Origin: Aequorivita aurantiaca | GTDB taxonomy: Bacteria; Bacteroidota; Bacteroidia; Flavobacteriales; Flavobacteriaceae | Assembly (NCBI RefSeq): GCF_030410135.1 | Contig: NZ_JAUGQQ010000003.1 | Span: 310,001 to 374,000 of the forward strand | DNA length: 64,000 nucleotides | Direction: 5' to 3' | Part shown: positions 9,693 to 18,089 of the stretch, in pieces | Numbering within the stretch: the first letter of the stretch is position 1 | How the letters are laid out: the number at the start of each line of letters is the position of its first letter | Notes under the pieces: model-generated | Told to the model about the DNA's origin: nothing | What the model saw: the letters and a program-made list of their open reading frames with translations, nothing else | The model's database searches: none | Program-made: the position numbers and the translations under genes

Positions 9693-9752
9693 TTAAAAAA
9701 ACAGTTCGGATTTTGGCAGCAAACATTCAACGTTGCCAAAACTCCGAACTGT
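9693..9752 (-). terminator. Rho-independent terminator after ric
   Basis: Read on the minus strand, an inverted repeat of about 18 base pairs (ACAGTTCGGA..TTTTGGCA against its complement, with one extra base) is followed directly by a run of seven T. It lies between the ric stop codon and the start of the membrane protein gene, so it should end ric transcription. Confidence 0.88.
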
Positions 9753-9811
9753 CATAAAAACCAATCAAATAAAAAAACCAAAGATTTGGGGCGAGGAATT
9801 TTAAAAGCGGT

Positions 9812-10537
9812 TTAGTTTTTTGTTAGCCTCTTTTCCAGTCCCAAGGCTTTTGGGAAAAGTATGTTATTTTCCAAATGGATGTGTTGGTGCAAATCCTGTT
9901 CAAATTCATCCAATTTCGCATAAAATGCACGATAGGTATTGCAAGCTCCCTGAGGTGGAGTGAAGTTGTTGCTCAGTTCTGCAATTTTCCGCATTATTTC
10001 GCCAGCCTCCTCGTGCTCCTCCTCCATCATTTTAATAGGATTTTCCACAGTACCGAAATGTATCGCAGGCATTTCAGAGTTTTCCCGCTCTGCGTTTACC
10101 ATTTTTTTTATGAAGGGAAATAGAATCAGTTCTTCTTTCTTTTGGTGTGACGCCATAGCCTGAACAACCCTTGTTACCAAGGTTTCAATCTCGGCGAGTT
10201 CGGTATAGTGGTGGCCGTGAACTTGATTTACACGCTTTGAATATTGCAGTAAAAGTGGGCTATTTTCTTCCACATAATGATGGTGAACGTTGATGATATG
10301 GTCTGCCAGGAAATCTAGTTTCCAACTGTTATAATCGTGGGCGCGGTCCATTACATTATCCAGCTTTAATAATTCTGCCTCCAAAATGGTGGGATCTATC
10401 TTTGCTTTTTCACAGGCTTTTTTAATGCTTACCCCGCCGCCACAGCAGAAATCGATGCCGTGCTTCTTGAAAATGTGAGCTGCTTTTATATTTTCCGTAA
10501 CCACATCGGCTACCGTACGTTCTTGAAGTGTTGTCAT
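9812..10537 (-). CDS. ric: Ric/ScdA/YtfE, di-iron protein for iron-sulfur cluster repair
   Basis: This 241-residue cytoplasmic protein has the N-terminal ScdA_N domain with the signature HGIDFCCGGG (residues about 25-34), followed by a hemerythrin-like four-helix domain supplying His and Glu ligands (DHIINVHHHY, HQKKEELILFPF, EEEHEEAGEI, HIHLENNILFP). The family restores iron-sulfur clusters damaged by nitric oxide or oxidants. Length is normal. A TGAC-N4-ATCA site is centred about 69 bases upstream, and a terminator follows the gene. Neighbouring hemerythrin and Rrf2 genes support a nitrosative-stress role. Confidence 0.95.
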   Translation of the reverse strand: MTTLQERTVADVVTENIKAAHIFKKHGIDFCCGGGVSIKKACEKAKIDPTILEAELLKLDNVMDRAHDYNSWKLDFLADHIINVHHHYVEENSPLLLQYSKRVNQVHGHHYTELAEIETLVTRVVQAMASHQKKEELILFPFIKKMVNAERENSEMPAIHFGTVENPIKMMEEEHEEAGEIMRKIAELSNNFTPPQGACNTYRAFYAKLDEFEQDLHQHIHLENNILFPKALGLEKRLTKN

Positions 10538-10600
10538 GATTCTTATTGTTTTATTGAATAATTACAATGCAAATTTCAGAAACACGGCAAAAAGAAAATA

Positions 10601-10612
10601 TGACCTAAATCA
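10601..10612. promoter_or_regulatory. Fnr-type site TGACctaaATCA upstream of ric
   Basis: A TGAC-N4-ATCA dyad within TATGAC..ATCATA lies about 69 bases before the ric start codon, in the gap between ric and the hemerythrin gene. It matches the TGAY-N4-RTCA pattern seen before other stress genes here. Confidence 0.6.
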
Positions 10613-10686
10613 TAAACAGATATTTTTGTCCGAAATAAAAAACCAATCATCTTGAACTATCCTTATTTTCTGATATTCAGAAGAAA

Positions 10687-11151
10687 CTACTCCCAAAAAG
10701 GATCGTGATATTCGGGAGATTTTTCCAAGTTACTATGTATTTCCTCAATTTTTTGTAGTTGGGCCTCGGTTGCAACATTTTGAATTTCATTAAAGAGCAC
10801 GCGCTCCTCAAAACGAATATGGGCATCCAGCTCCTCCTCCAATTGATGCAAGGATTTTTCAGGATCTTTGGAGTCGTGGAACAGGCGTTTTATTCTACGA
10901 TGTTCCTTCAATGCACGTTCCACGAGTTCGTTATCTTTTTCTAAAATTGGGAAAAGATATTTTTCCTCATCCTTAAAATGGGGCGCTATTTCGTGCTCAT
11001 AAAACCATTTTGCAAAATCCTGCATTCGCTGGATCTCAATATTTTTATGAAATCCCTTGCGCAACTTCCAACTGAAGAGTAGCCCAAAATGGTGCTGGCG
11101 GCTTAACGGCTGCAAGGCTTTATGGCGTTTGATTGGTTTCTTTCTTTCCAT
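10687..11151 (-). CDS. Hemerythrin HHE-domain protein
   Basis: The 154-residue protein is mostly helical and carries hemerythrin-type metal ligands spread along the chain: SRQHHFGL near residue 20, YEHEIAPHFKDEEKYLF near 52-68, LKEHRRIKRLF near 83 and LDAHIRFEERVLF near 108-120. Such proteins bind a di-iron centre and sense or store oxygen, nitric oxide or iron. The first part is very basic (RKKPIKRHK). It lies upstream of ric, separated by 149 bases, and downstream of the Rrf2 regulator, which may control both. Specific function is unknown. Confidence 0.85.
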   Translation of the reverse strand: MERKKPIKRHKALQPLSRQHHFGLLFSWKLRKGFHKNIEIQRMQDFAKWFYEHEIAPHFKDEEKYLFPILEKDNELVERALKEHRRIKRLFHDSKDPEKSLHQLEEELDAHIRFEERVLFNEIQNVATEAQLQKIEEIHSNLEKSPEYHDPFWE

Positions 11152-11319
11152 CGTTATTGTTTTAAAAATGAAATTCCGTGGTTAAATCCAATGGCCAGTT
11201 CAAATAAGATTTTGTTGTTGAGCATCTTCTCTGTGCAAAGATAGGAAACGGAGCAAATTCAGACAAAATTATCGGAAATAAAAACGGGATGATATTATTA
11301 TTGAATTAATTTGAATTAT

Positions 11320-11766
11320 TTAAAATTTAAGAAACGTTTCTCCCTTCCGAAGCTTTTCTGATAGTTGCATTACTGTGGTATTTTCGCACATACTTTTCAG
11401 ACCTTTTCGGATGTCGTTATATTGGTCGTGAACCGGGCAAGGACGGGCAGCCGAACATTCGGGCATACCTAAGATGCAGCCACTGAAAATATTTTGTCCA
11501 TCAATACTGACCACTATATCAGCCAAAGTAAGAGTAGCGTCCTTCGGTAAATGAAACCCTCCATTCGGGCCTTTTTTTGAAATAATTATTCCGGAACGTG
11601 CCAACTGTTGGCAAATTTTTGCGGTGAACGGTAGCGGAGAACCAATGGCATTGGCAATATCAACAATCGTGGGCCGGCGCTCCATTTGTGATTGTTCGGC
11701 AATGAACAGAACAGACCGAATACCATATTCGCACGCTTTTGAAAACATAGGATTTGTTTTGTCCAA
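11320..11766 (-). CDS. Rrf2-family regulator, NsrR/IscR-like
   Basis: The 148-residue protein has an N-terminal winged helix (about residues 1-75; GPNGGFHLP is the typical wing) and a C-terminal loop with three cysteines spaced C-x6-C-x5-C (CILGMPECSAARPC). Three cysteines in this position bind an iron-sulfur cluster in NsrR and IscR. Its position beside ric and a hemerythrin gene favours a nitric-oxide sensor of the NsrR type, but IscR-like or RsrR-like function cannot be excluded. The gene is transcribed alone, 168 bases upstream of the hemerythrin gene. Confidence 0.85.
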   Translation of the reverse strand: MDKTNPMFSKACEYGIRSVLFIAEQSQMERRPTIVDIANAIGSPLPFTAKICQQLARSGIIISKKGPNGGFHLPKDATLTLADIVVSIDGQNIFSGCILGMPECSAARPCPVHDQYNDIRKGLKSMCENTTVMQLSEKLRKGETFLKF

Positions 11767-11853
11767 ATTTATAAAAAAGCCTCAACAAATAACATAGAAT
11801 TGCCTAAAGTGCTCAGTGGCAGGTTTTTTCAGAAAGTGTTCCAGTGAATATTT

Positions 11854-13122
11854 TTAACCATTAAAACGCTCCCATGCCGCTTTTTCCAATGCCTCACGGT
11901 GGTCCGGGTGTGCTATGGAAATTAGCGCTTTCGCCCGTTGCTCCAAGCCTTTCCCGAAAAGATTCACAACACCATATTCCGTTACAACGTAATGCACATG
12001 GGCACGAGTGGTTGTAATACTGGCACCTTCCTTTAAAAAAGGTGTAATCTTGGAAATTCCTTTATTAGTGATGGAGGGCATAGCAATAATTGGTTTTCCG
12101 CCCGGTGAAAGCGAAGCCCCGCGAATAAAATCCATTTGCCCGCCCACTCCGGAATATTGATACATACCAATACTATCTGCACAAACTTGGCCGGTCAAAT
12201 CAATTTCGATTGCACTGTTTATTGCTGTTACTTTGGGATTTCTACGGATAATGGCGGTGTCATTGGTATATGCCGCTTCCTTAAAATGGACGATGGGATT
12301 ATCATTTATGAAATCATATAAATTCTTTGTTCCCATTGCGAAACAGGTAACTATTTTCCCCGTTTTAATTTCTTTTTCCTCGCCCGTAATAATTCCATTT
12401 TCGACCAATGGCAGTATGCCATCACTGAACATTTCGGTATGTATTCCCAATCTTTTATGATTGCCCAAATTGTGAAGCACCGCATTGGGAATGTTCCCAA
12501 TGCCCATTTGGAGAGTGGCGCCGTCTTCTACCAATTCGGCTACATTCCTTCCAATAGTGACCTCAATTTGTGATGGTTCACCCAACACGGATGCATAAAT
12601 AGGGGAATTTATTTCCACCCCAAAATCGATATTTTTTATATGAATTATGCCATCGCCATGGGTTCTGGGCACGTTTGGATTGATAAGTGCAACCACATGT
12701 TTTGCAGTTTGAATGGCGGGCAGGGTAACATCTACCGATACCCCAAGCGAGCAATAACCGTGTTTGTCAGGAGGTGACACCTGAATAAAGGCCACGTCCA
12801 ATGGAAGAATATTTCTTCTAAAAAGCCAGTGGATTTCACTTAAGAAAACCGGAATATAATCGCCATAGCTGGTATTCACACCTTTTCGAACATTGTCGCC
12901 AACAAAGCAACTTGAAAGATGGAAAGCATCAGTATACGGGGCTTGTGCGTATTTTGCCTCGCCGTGGGTGTGAATCTGGATTATTTCAACATTCTCTAGT
13001 TCCCGATAACGTTCGCACAGGGTGTCAATCAACAAGTTTGGGGTCATTGCCGCACCTTGAAAGAACACGCGGTTATTGGTTTTTACTATGGATACGGCCT
13101 CTTCGGCGGAAACTATTTGCAT
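11854..13122 (-). CDS. Acetyl-CoA hydrolase / 4-hydroxybutyrate CoA-transferase family
   Basis: The reading frame is open to 13242, but a start at 13122 (MQIVSAEEAVSI) is chosen. The longer form would overlap the upstream gene and has an implausible basic N-terminus. The protein of about 422 residues has the class I CoA-transferase fold, with the motif GIHTEMFSDG holding the probable catalytic Glu and the glycine motif GGQMDFIRGA. Family members transfer CoA between acetyl-CoA and carboxylates, often yielding acetate during fermentation. A TGAT-N4-GTCA site sits about 52 bases upstream, fitting low-oxygen induction. The actual acceptor acid cannot be read from sequence. Confidence 0.85.
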   Translation of the reverse strand: MQIVSAEEAVSIVKTNNRVFFQGAAMTPNLLIDTLCERYRELENVEIIQIHTHGEAKYAQAPYTDAFHLSSCFVGDNVRKGVNTSYGDYIPVFLSEIHWLFRRNILPLDVAFIQVSPPDKHGYCSLGVSVDVTLPAIQTAKHVVALINPNVPRTHGDGIIHIKNIDFGVEINSPIYASVLGEPSQIEVTIGRNVAELVEDGATLQMGIGNIPNAVLHNLGNHKRLGIHTEMFSDGILPLVENGIITGEEKEIKTGKIVTCFAMGTKNLYDFINDNPIVHFKEAAYTNDTAIIRRNPKVTAINSAIEIDLTGQVCADSIGMYQYSGVGGQMDFIRGASLSPGGKPIIAMPSITNKGISKITPFLKEGASITTTRAHVHYVVTEYGVVNLFGKGLEQRAKALISIAHPDHREALEKAAWERFNG

Positions 13123-13168
13123 AATGTAATTTTTGTGCAAAGGTTGGGAATAGGTTCGAAATTTTAAA

Positions 13169-13180
13169 TGATTTTGGTCA
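13169..13180. promoter_or_regulatory. Fnr-type site TGATtttgGTCA upstream of the CoA-transferase
   Basis: This dyad lies about 52 bases before the chosen start codon at 13122, in the 85-base gap between two minus-strand genes. Its presence also supports the shorter start, because the longer reading frame would place the site inside the gene. Confidence 0.55.
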
Positions 13181-13207
13181 GATTTTAAAAAGGATTGCAG
13201 GATTAAT

Positions 13208-13804
13208 CTACAGCGCCACTTCCGTGGTTTCCAAAATGTCATTCACAATGGATAGACCTTTGTCCTGATTGTACCATAGTTGAAGCATTTCCTTAAAAGT
13301 ATCGTCAATTTTACCGTGGCGGGTTTTATAATCCGCAACCAATTTGGTAGCCGCTTTGGAGCGGGGACCAAAAGTTTGATTAACGTTGAAATTTTCATCC
13401 ACCATAATTAAGATTGGAATGGAGCGGGTGCCGTTGGTCAAAAACTTATCCATCAATTCAGGATTATCATCGCGAAGCACAATTCTCAAATAAATATTTT
13501 CAGAAAGTTGGGCCATCTTATTTAAATAAGGCAATGTTTGTGCTGCGTCGCCGCACCAAGGCTCACTGATCACTAGCCAAGTTTGTTTGTCGGGAAAGTT
13601 TTTCAAGATTTGGGCCTGCTCCGTCAAAATTTCAGCGGTTTTGTCCAATCGTTTGCTTCGGCTGACGTTCAATTTGGTGTAATCTATTTTCTCCTGCGTT
13701 TGCACGCCAGTGGTGCTGCCCGCTTCCACCAATTGCTTAAAAAGTAGATTATACTGTGTATAATCCATGGCGTTGTTGATGGAGTTTTCTATTATATATT
13801 TCAT
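13208..13804 (-). CDS. Thioredoxin-like protein with a single active-site cysteine
   Basis: The 198-residue protein has a thioredoxin fold in its middle part. The motif WLVISEPWCGDAAQTLP (about residues 75-92) stands where WCxxC would be, but only the first cysteine is kept. This monothiol WCGDA form is common in a Bacteroidetes family of thioredoxin-like proteins of unknown partner. There is no signal peptide, so it should be cytoplasmic. An in-frame Met at residue 13 is an alternative start. A TGAC-N4-ATCA site lies about 100 bases upstream, placing it in the putative low-oxygen regulon. Confidence 0.82.
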   Translation of the reverse strand: MKYIIENSINNAMDYTQYNLLFKQLVEAGSTTGVQTQEKIDYTKLNVSRSKRLDKTAEILTEQAQILKNFPDKQTWLVISEPWCGDAAQTLPYLNKMAQLSENIYLRIVLRDDNPELMDKFLTNGTRSIPILIMVDENFNVNQTFGPRSKAATKLVADYKTRHGKIDDTFKEMLQLWYNQDKGLSIVNDILETTEVAL

Positions 13805-13901
13805 GGTTTAATTCTTTTAATTTGTTTTTTCCAATGCAAACATTTAATCTTTAGCTGTGATGACGGTATGCAAAATAAGCATTCAAAAAAGTATCAAATT
13901 A

Positions 13902-13913
13902 TGACTGTTATCA
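13902..13913. promoter_or_regulatory. Fnr-type site TGACtgttATCA upstream of the thioredoxin-like gene
   Basis: The site is embedded in TATGAC..ATCATA, the same extended form as the ric site. It lies about 100 bases before the start at 13804 and 85 bases after the end of the stress protein gene at 13999. Confidence 0.55.
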
Positions 13914-13998
13914 TAAAGTGGGATTTTCTGTTTTCACGAAATTTTAAGTTAGGTTTTTTAAAAGGAAATTTTTCTTATCCTCCTGCGAAACTATATTT

Positions 13999-14847
13999 TT
14001 AAGAAGATAATGGCACTACCAACGTTGGCACATGGGCGTGTTTCCCTACCCTATTTACAACCGGTTCGCGAAAAAGCTGCTTTAGAAAGGCGTGCTTGTG
14101 ATAAACCAATGCGAACAAATCTATGTTATGGCCATCAATGAAGGTGTGCAACGTTTTTGAAATGTTTTCCTTTTTCGGAATAAAATGAAATTCCGAATCA
14201 TATTCCGTGAGGTCGTTTTTAAAGTTTTCCAGGTTCTGTTTTTGCGCAACATCCATTTCCTTTTCTCCGCCCACATGCACCAAATGAATGATGGAATCAT
14301 ATTGCCGAACCAAACGAACGATAGGCTTTAAACTCGAAATTGGATAAAAATCTTTATAATCCGTCGCAAATGCTATGTTTATCGGCACCACGAAATCTAT
14401 ATTGCGCGGAATAATCAAAAGCGGACAGGCTTCTATGGACTTTGTAATTTTAATGGTTGTACTTCCCATCAAAATATCTTCCGTACTGGTGCGGCCCTTG
14501 CTACCCATTACCACCAGATCCATTCCTTCGGTGGCAACCAAAGTATTGATGGTGTTTGAAAGCGCCGCGGGTGTTGAAATTACTTCATAACTGTGCGCTA
14601 TTTTTGGGGAATCCAGTTTAATTTGCTTCACCAATGCCAAACCGTCTTCATCAGACTGCCGGTACAGCTTTTCGATAATGCTTTCTGAACGACCGATATC
14701 AACACGACTGGTCAGCTTGCCCACTTCCTCCCCAAATGAGTGCAGAAGGGTTATTTGCAAAGGTTCATCCCTGTAAAGTTTTGTTATATATAATAGGGCT
14801 GCATAGGCATTTTCGGAGAAATCGGTGGGAATGAGGACTTTTTTCAT
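13999..14847 (-). CDS. Universal stress protein, tandem UspA domains
   Basis: The 282-residue protein has two UspA-like domains (about 1-150 and 155-280). Domain 1 begins with KKVLIPTDFSENAYAAL and has the ATP-binding pattern VMGSKGRTSTEDILMGSTT. Domain 2 is degenerate, without a clear glycine loop. Such proteins bind ATP and accumulate under growth arrest or low oxygen. It is 22 bases downstream of another Usp gene on the same strand, so the two probably share the promoter and Fnr-type site upstream of 15700. Confidence 0.92.
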   Translation of the reverse strand: MKKVLIPTDFSENAYAALLYITKLYRDEPLQITLLHSFGEEVGKLTSRVDIGRSESIIEKLYRQSDEDGLALVKQIKLDSPKIAHSYEVISTPAALSNTINTLVATEGMDLVVMGSKGRTSTEDILMGSTTIKITKSIEACPLLIIPRNIDFVVPINIAFATDYKDFYPISSLKPIVRLVRQYDSIIHLVHVGGEKEMDVAQKQNLENFKNDLTEYDSEFHFIPKKENISKTLHTFIDGHNIDLFALVYHKHAFLKQLFREPVVNRVGKHAHVPTLVVPLSS

Positions 14848-14869
14848 TTTATGAATGTTTAGAAATGTA

Positions 14870-15700
14870 TTATCGAGGAAGGTTTTGAAGTACTAAAAAT
14901 GGAATATCTATTTTAAGGCCAATTTTTTCAATAGTTGATTGATGAAGAATATTCTCCAAATAAGAATGACGGGTATTTATCATTACAAGAAAATCGACGC
15001 TGTTTTCAGCGATAACTGAATTAATGGTTGATGTTATATCGGCTCCCATTTCCTGCCTGAAATTCACCTTATTTTCAGCAAATGAAGCTTCTAAAAAGTC
15101 TTTATTCTCCTGCTGCCTTAATGATAAAGTAGGGAATTTTGAAACATATAAAAATTCAACTTTGGAAACGAAGCGTTTCGCAATACTGCTCACTAGCTTT
15201 AATTCCCGGCGTTTATAGGGCAATTGGAAATCCGTGGGGAACAATAGCTTTTTTGGATGAACGTCCTCATAAACCGAAGGAATGGCAAGCACAGGGCATT
15301 TCACTAGCTTAATAACTTGAAGAGTGTTGCTGCCAAACGTAATTTTTTTATCGGCAGTTTTGCCTTTAGTACCCATTACTACCACGTCAATATCTTCCTT
15401 ATCCACCCAGTCATTCACTTCATCAACCAGCAATCCCGGAGCTGGAACAATATGAATTTTATGTTTGGGATTGGGCGAAAAACTTTGGATTTGCTTTCTT
15501 TTTTCCTCCAATTCAATTTCCACCATTTCCGAAACCTTCATTTGTTTCCCCTCAAATTTGGCAGTATTTATGGGGGTTTCGGCATCAAAGACGTGCATCA
15601 AAAAAATCTCTGAATGTTCATATTTAAAAAGTTCGGTGGCGTATCGAACTGCGTTCATCGAATTCTCAGAAAAATCAGTGGGAATCAAAATTTTTCTCAT
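14870..15700 (-). CDS. Universal stress protein, tandem UspA domains
   Basis: The 276-residue protein starts with RKILIPTDFSENSMNAV and carries the nucleotide-binding loop VMGTKGKTADKKITFGSNT in its first domain. The second domain (about 150-276) keeps the fold but lacks the glycine loop. It is the first gene of a two-gene Usp operon, and a TGAC-N4-ATCA site lies about 62 bases upstream. Similarity to the other three Usp proteins here in the start motif and domain plan suggests local duplication. Confidence 0.92.
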   Translation of the reverse strand: MRKILIPTDFSENSMNAVRYATELFKYEHSEIFLMHVFDAETPINTAKFEGKQMKVSEMVEIELEEKRKQIQSFSPNPKHKIHIVPAPGLLVDEVNDWVDKEDIDVVVMGTKGKTADKKITFGSNTLQVIKLVKCPVLAIPSVYEDVHPKKLLFPTDFQLPYKRRELKLVSSIAKRFVSKVEFLYVSKFPTLSLRQQENKDFLEASFAENKVNFRQEMGADITSTINSVIAENSVDFLVMINTRHSYLENILHQSTIEKIGLKIDIPFLVLQNLPR

Positions 15701-15756
15701 GGGGAAGGTTTTTTATAAATATCCGTAAAGATAGCCATAAAATACGCGTGAAAATA

Positions 15757-15768
15757 TGACTTTTATCA
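15757..15768. promoter_or_regulatory. Fnr-type site TGACttttATCA upstream of a Usp operon
   Basis: The site lies in the divergent gap between the Usp gene starting at 15700 and the small plus-strand gene at 15843. It is about 62 bases from the Usp start and 80 bases from the other start, so it could act on either. Confidence 0.58.
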
Positions 15769-15842
15769 ACCAATGACCTGATTTTTAGCGAATCATTAAG
15801 AATGACAACCTTGAAATTTCATTATCTTAAAATAAAAAAATT

Positions 15843-16067
15843 ATGAAAATCTCAGCAATACCCTATATTCTAATAACCACGGCCATTTTGGTTATGGTTG
15901 CCATCTTCGCAGCCCTGGATTTTCCCTTTGGATGGATCTTTTATCTTACGGTTTTAGGCGAGGCATTCTTAATATTTACCGTGTTTCGGGTATTAAAGGA
16001 TGCCTACACTACCACCAAGACCTTTGAGGACTTCTATGAAGATAATCCAGTGGGGCGGGCACAATGA
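15843..16067 (+). CDS. Small two-helix membrane protein
   Basis: This 74-residue protein has two predicted membrane helices (about residues 5-26 and 30-50) and a soluble acidic tail with FEDFYEDNP. I do not recognise a named family. It is transcribed divergently from a Usp operon with an Fnr-type site between them, and its tail faces another Usp gene on the opposite strand 20 bases away. The location suggests a link to the low-oxygen regulon, but no function can be assigned. Confidence 0.7.
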   Translation: MKISAIPYILITTAILVMVAIFAALDFPFGWIFYLTVLGEAFLIFTVFRVLKDAYTTTKTFEDFYEDNPVGRAQ

Positions 16068-16087
16068 CAAATGAATAAATTTTAAAG

Positions 16088-16924
16088 CTATTCATGAAGA
16101 ACCAAAAACGGCACTTTTGTAGTGTAACCAATGTCCGGGAACGTGGGGCGAAGTAGCAATCTTTGAATAAAATTTAAATTTTTTGCCACCACCGAAAGTA
16201 GATTTATATCCCATGTTTCCACAAAATCCTGGATTCCCATTTCCAAATCCTTGGATTCCACAAAATGGAAACTGTGTTTTTTTTCCTTAAAAGAATAGTG
16301 TAAAAATCCTTTATTATCGGTTTGGGATGCGGTCAAATTAGCGTTTGGCAGTTTTATATGCAACACCCGAAGCGGAGATTGATGCAGCTCCAAGGTTTGC
16401 GCAAGCGTGCTGATAACCTTGTTCCTGTATATGCCATTGTAATCAGTCAAAAACGCGATGTTGTTAATGAGCTTAAACCTGGCGTTTTGCGGTATTACGA
16501 GAATGGGACATTTCACCTTCGTGATCACGTCACAGGCATTGCTTCCCAATTCGCTGCTTTCCATTGTTGAATTTCCCCGCGTACCCATCACTATAAAATC
16601 AATTTCTATTTTGGCCATCTTTTTTCTGATGGCTTCCACCAAAGACAAGTTTTCGTGATGCGGAAAAAAATTGTGCGCTTTATTTGTTGTGTGAAATTTA
16701 CACATTCTGATTTCTTCCTTCAATAAAGCAGAAACGGATTTGACAGTTTGTATTTTTTCGTCCGACTGTATAATTGATTCCTGCTCCTTGGTTTCAGCAA
16801 AATTTTCGGAAGAAACATGCAGCATATGAAAATTCACCTCCACGCCCGAAAAATACTCCAAGGCATATTTCATGGCGTTGTGTGAACTATCGGAAAAATC
16901 CGTTGGAATTAAAATATTCATCAT
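16088..16924 (-). CDS. Universal stress protein, tandem UspA domains
   Basis: The 278-residue protein begins with MNILIPTDFSDSSHNAM and has VMGTRGNSTMESSELGSNA as the nucleotide-binding loop of domain 1. Domain 2 begins near residue 155 and is diverged. A TGAT-N4-ATCA site, the closest here to the classic Fnr sequence, is centred about 56 bases upstream. It sits between the response regulator gene and the small membrane protein gene, on the same strand as the regulator. Confidence 0.92.
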   Translation of the reverse strand: MMNILIPTDFSDSSHNAMKYALEYFSGVEVNFHMLHVSSENFAETKEQESIIQSDEKIQTVKSVSALLKEEIRMCKFHTTNKAHNFFPHHENLSLVEAIRKKMAKIEIDFIVMGTRGNSTMESSELGSNACDVITKVKCPILVIPQNARFKLINNIAFLTDYNGIYRNKVISTLAQTLELHQSPLRVLHIKLPNANLTASQTDNKGFLHYSFKEKKHSFHFVESKDLEMGIQDFVETWDINLLSVVAKNLNFIQRLLLRPTFPDIGYTTKVPFLVLHE

Positions 16925-16974
16925 AGCATCCTAAGGTCACCGACAAAAATATCGGTATGCATCGGGACAGAAAA

Positions 16975-16986
16975 TGATATAAATCA
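16975..16986. promoter_or_regulatory. Fnr-type site TGATataaATCA upstream of a Usp gene
   Basis: This dyad matches the core of the E. coli Fnr consensus (TTGAT-N4-ATCAA) except for the outermost bases. It lies about 56 bases before the Usp start at 16924 and just beyond the stop of the regulator gene. Confidence 0.65.
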
Positions 16987-17033
16987 GCTTTACGATAATG
17001 GGATGCCCAAGAAACGCTTAATTATTTTGCGTA

Positions 17034-18083
17034 TCAGTCAATAGCCCGCAAGCTTTCCACATTTACAATTCTAATATCACGGCCTTCAATTTCAATGATG
17101 CCGTCTTTTTTGAAATCAGATAGGGTCCGGATCAGGCTTTCGGTAGCAATGCCGGCCGTTGTGGCAAGATCATTCCGGGAGATGCGAAGGGCAGCCCCAG
17201 GTTTTTTATCCATAATTTCCACAAATTGAAGAATGGTGCTAGCAGTTTTTTTTCGGACGGAGCTATATGCCATTTTCACCAATTGCTGTTTTATTTCGGA
17301 AAGATTATCGGTCAAAAGGTTCATCAGTTCCAAGGAAACATCTTGGCTTTTTTTCAGAATATCTCTCACATAGATTTTTGAAATGCCCACAACTTCCGTT
17401 TCCTCAACCGCAGTGGCCGTTTCGTTGTAGGGAATGTTATCATCAAACGAGGTGAAACCCAAAAAATCATCTGCTTTATAAAGGCCGGTAATTAACTCCT
17501 TGGCATTCGCATCCATTGTGTGTGTTTTCACAACGCCCTTCAATATTAAAAACATGCTGTTGGAATGCGCCCCTTTTTTATAGATGGTTTCCCCTTTTTT
17601 AAAGTGGGCCACTTCACCTTCATCACAAAAAAAGTTTTTCAGTTGGTTTAGGTTTTGGGGGTTCTCGTCCTCTTCTCTTGGACTTTGCTCCTTTTCATCG
17701 CGGCTTTTCAGGATGCTAGCCTTTGCCAATCTGCTTTCCACGGCACTTAGCAGCTCCTGTTCGTCAAAAGGTTTTGTAAGATAATCGTCGGCACCCATAT
17801 CCATTCCTTTTCTAATTTCCTTGTGTTCGGTTTTCGCCGAAAGGAAAATGAATGGAATATGTTTAGTTCTTTCTTCTGATGAAACGTTTTCAAGCACGCC
17901 GTAGCCATCAATTTCGGGCATCATTATGTCGCAAATAATAATATCAGGCATTTCGCTTTTGGCCTTTTCGATTCCTATTTTGCCGTTGGGTGCAGTAAAA
18001 ACGGCATAGCCGGAGAGTTCCAATAGTTCAGCAGTGTTTTCACGCAAGGCGGTATCGTCTTCAATCAGAAGTATTTTTTTCAT
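17034..18083 (-). CDS. Response regulator fused to Crp/Fnr transcription factor (REC-CRP)
   Basis: The 349-residue protein has a receiver domain (about 1-120) with phospho-acceptor Asp52 in ICDIMMPE and the conserved LTKPFD lysine. A cyclic-nucleotide-binding-like beta-roll follows (about 150-265), then a Crp-type helix-turn-helix (about 290-345, NDLATTAGIATESLIRTLSDF). The recognition helix keeps the Glu and Arg of Fnr but has Ile in place of Ser. No four-cysteine cluster is present, so oxygen is probably not sensed directly. It looks like FixJ and FixK joined in one protein. The PAS kinase gene ends six bases upstream, so kinase and regulator form an operon. Confidence 0.93.
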   Translation of the reverse strand: MKKILLIEDDTALRENTAELLELSGYAVFTAPNGKIGIEKAKSEMPDIIICDIMMPEIDGYGVLENVSSEERTKHIPFIFLSAKTEHKEIRKGMDMGADDYLTKPFDEQELLSAVESRLAKASILKSRDEKEQSPREEDENPQNLNQLKNFFCDEGEVAHFKKGETIYKKGAHSNSMFLILKGVVKTHTMDANAKELITGLYKADDFLGFTSFDDNIPYNETATAVEETEVVGISKIYVRDILKKSQDVSLELMNLLTDNLSEIKQQLVKMAYSSVRKKTASTILQFVEIMDKKPGAALRISRNDLATTAGIATESLIRTLSDFKKDGIIEIEGRDIRIVNVESLRAID

Positions 18084-18089
18084 CCTAAT

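Noticed and set aside
13123-13242. Longer N-terminus for the CoA-transferase
   Set aside because: It would overlap the upstream thioredoxin-like gene and cover a putative regulatory dyad; the family start matches 13122.
17034-18083. Direct oxygen sensing by an Fnr iron-sulfur cluster in the REC-CRP regulator
   Set aside because: The cysteine set needed for a [4Fe-4S] cluster is absent; sensing is more likely through the kinase.
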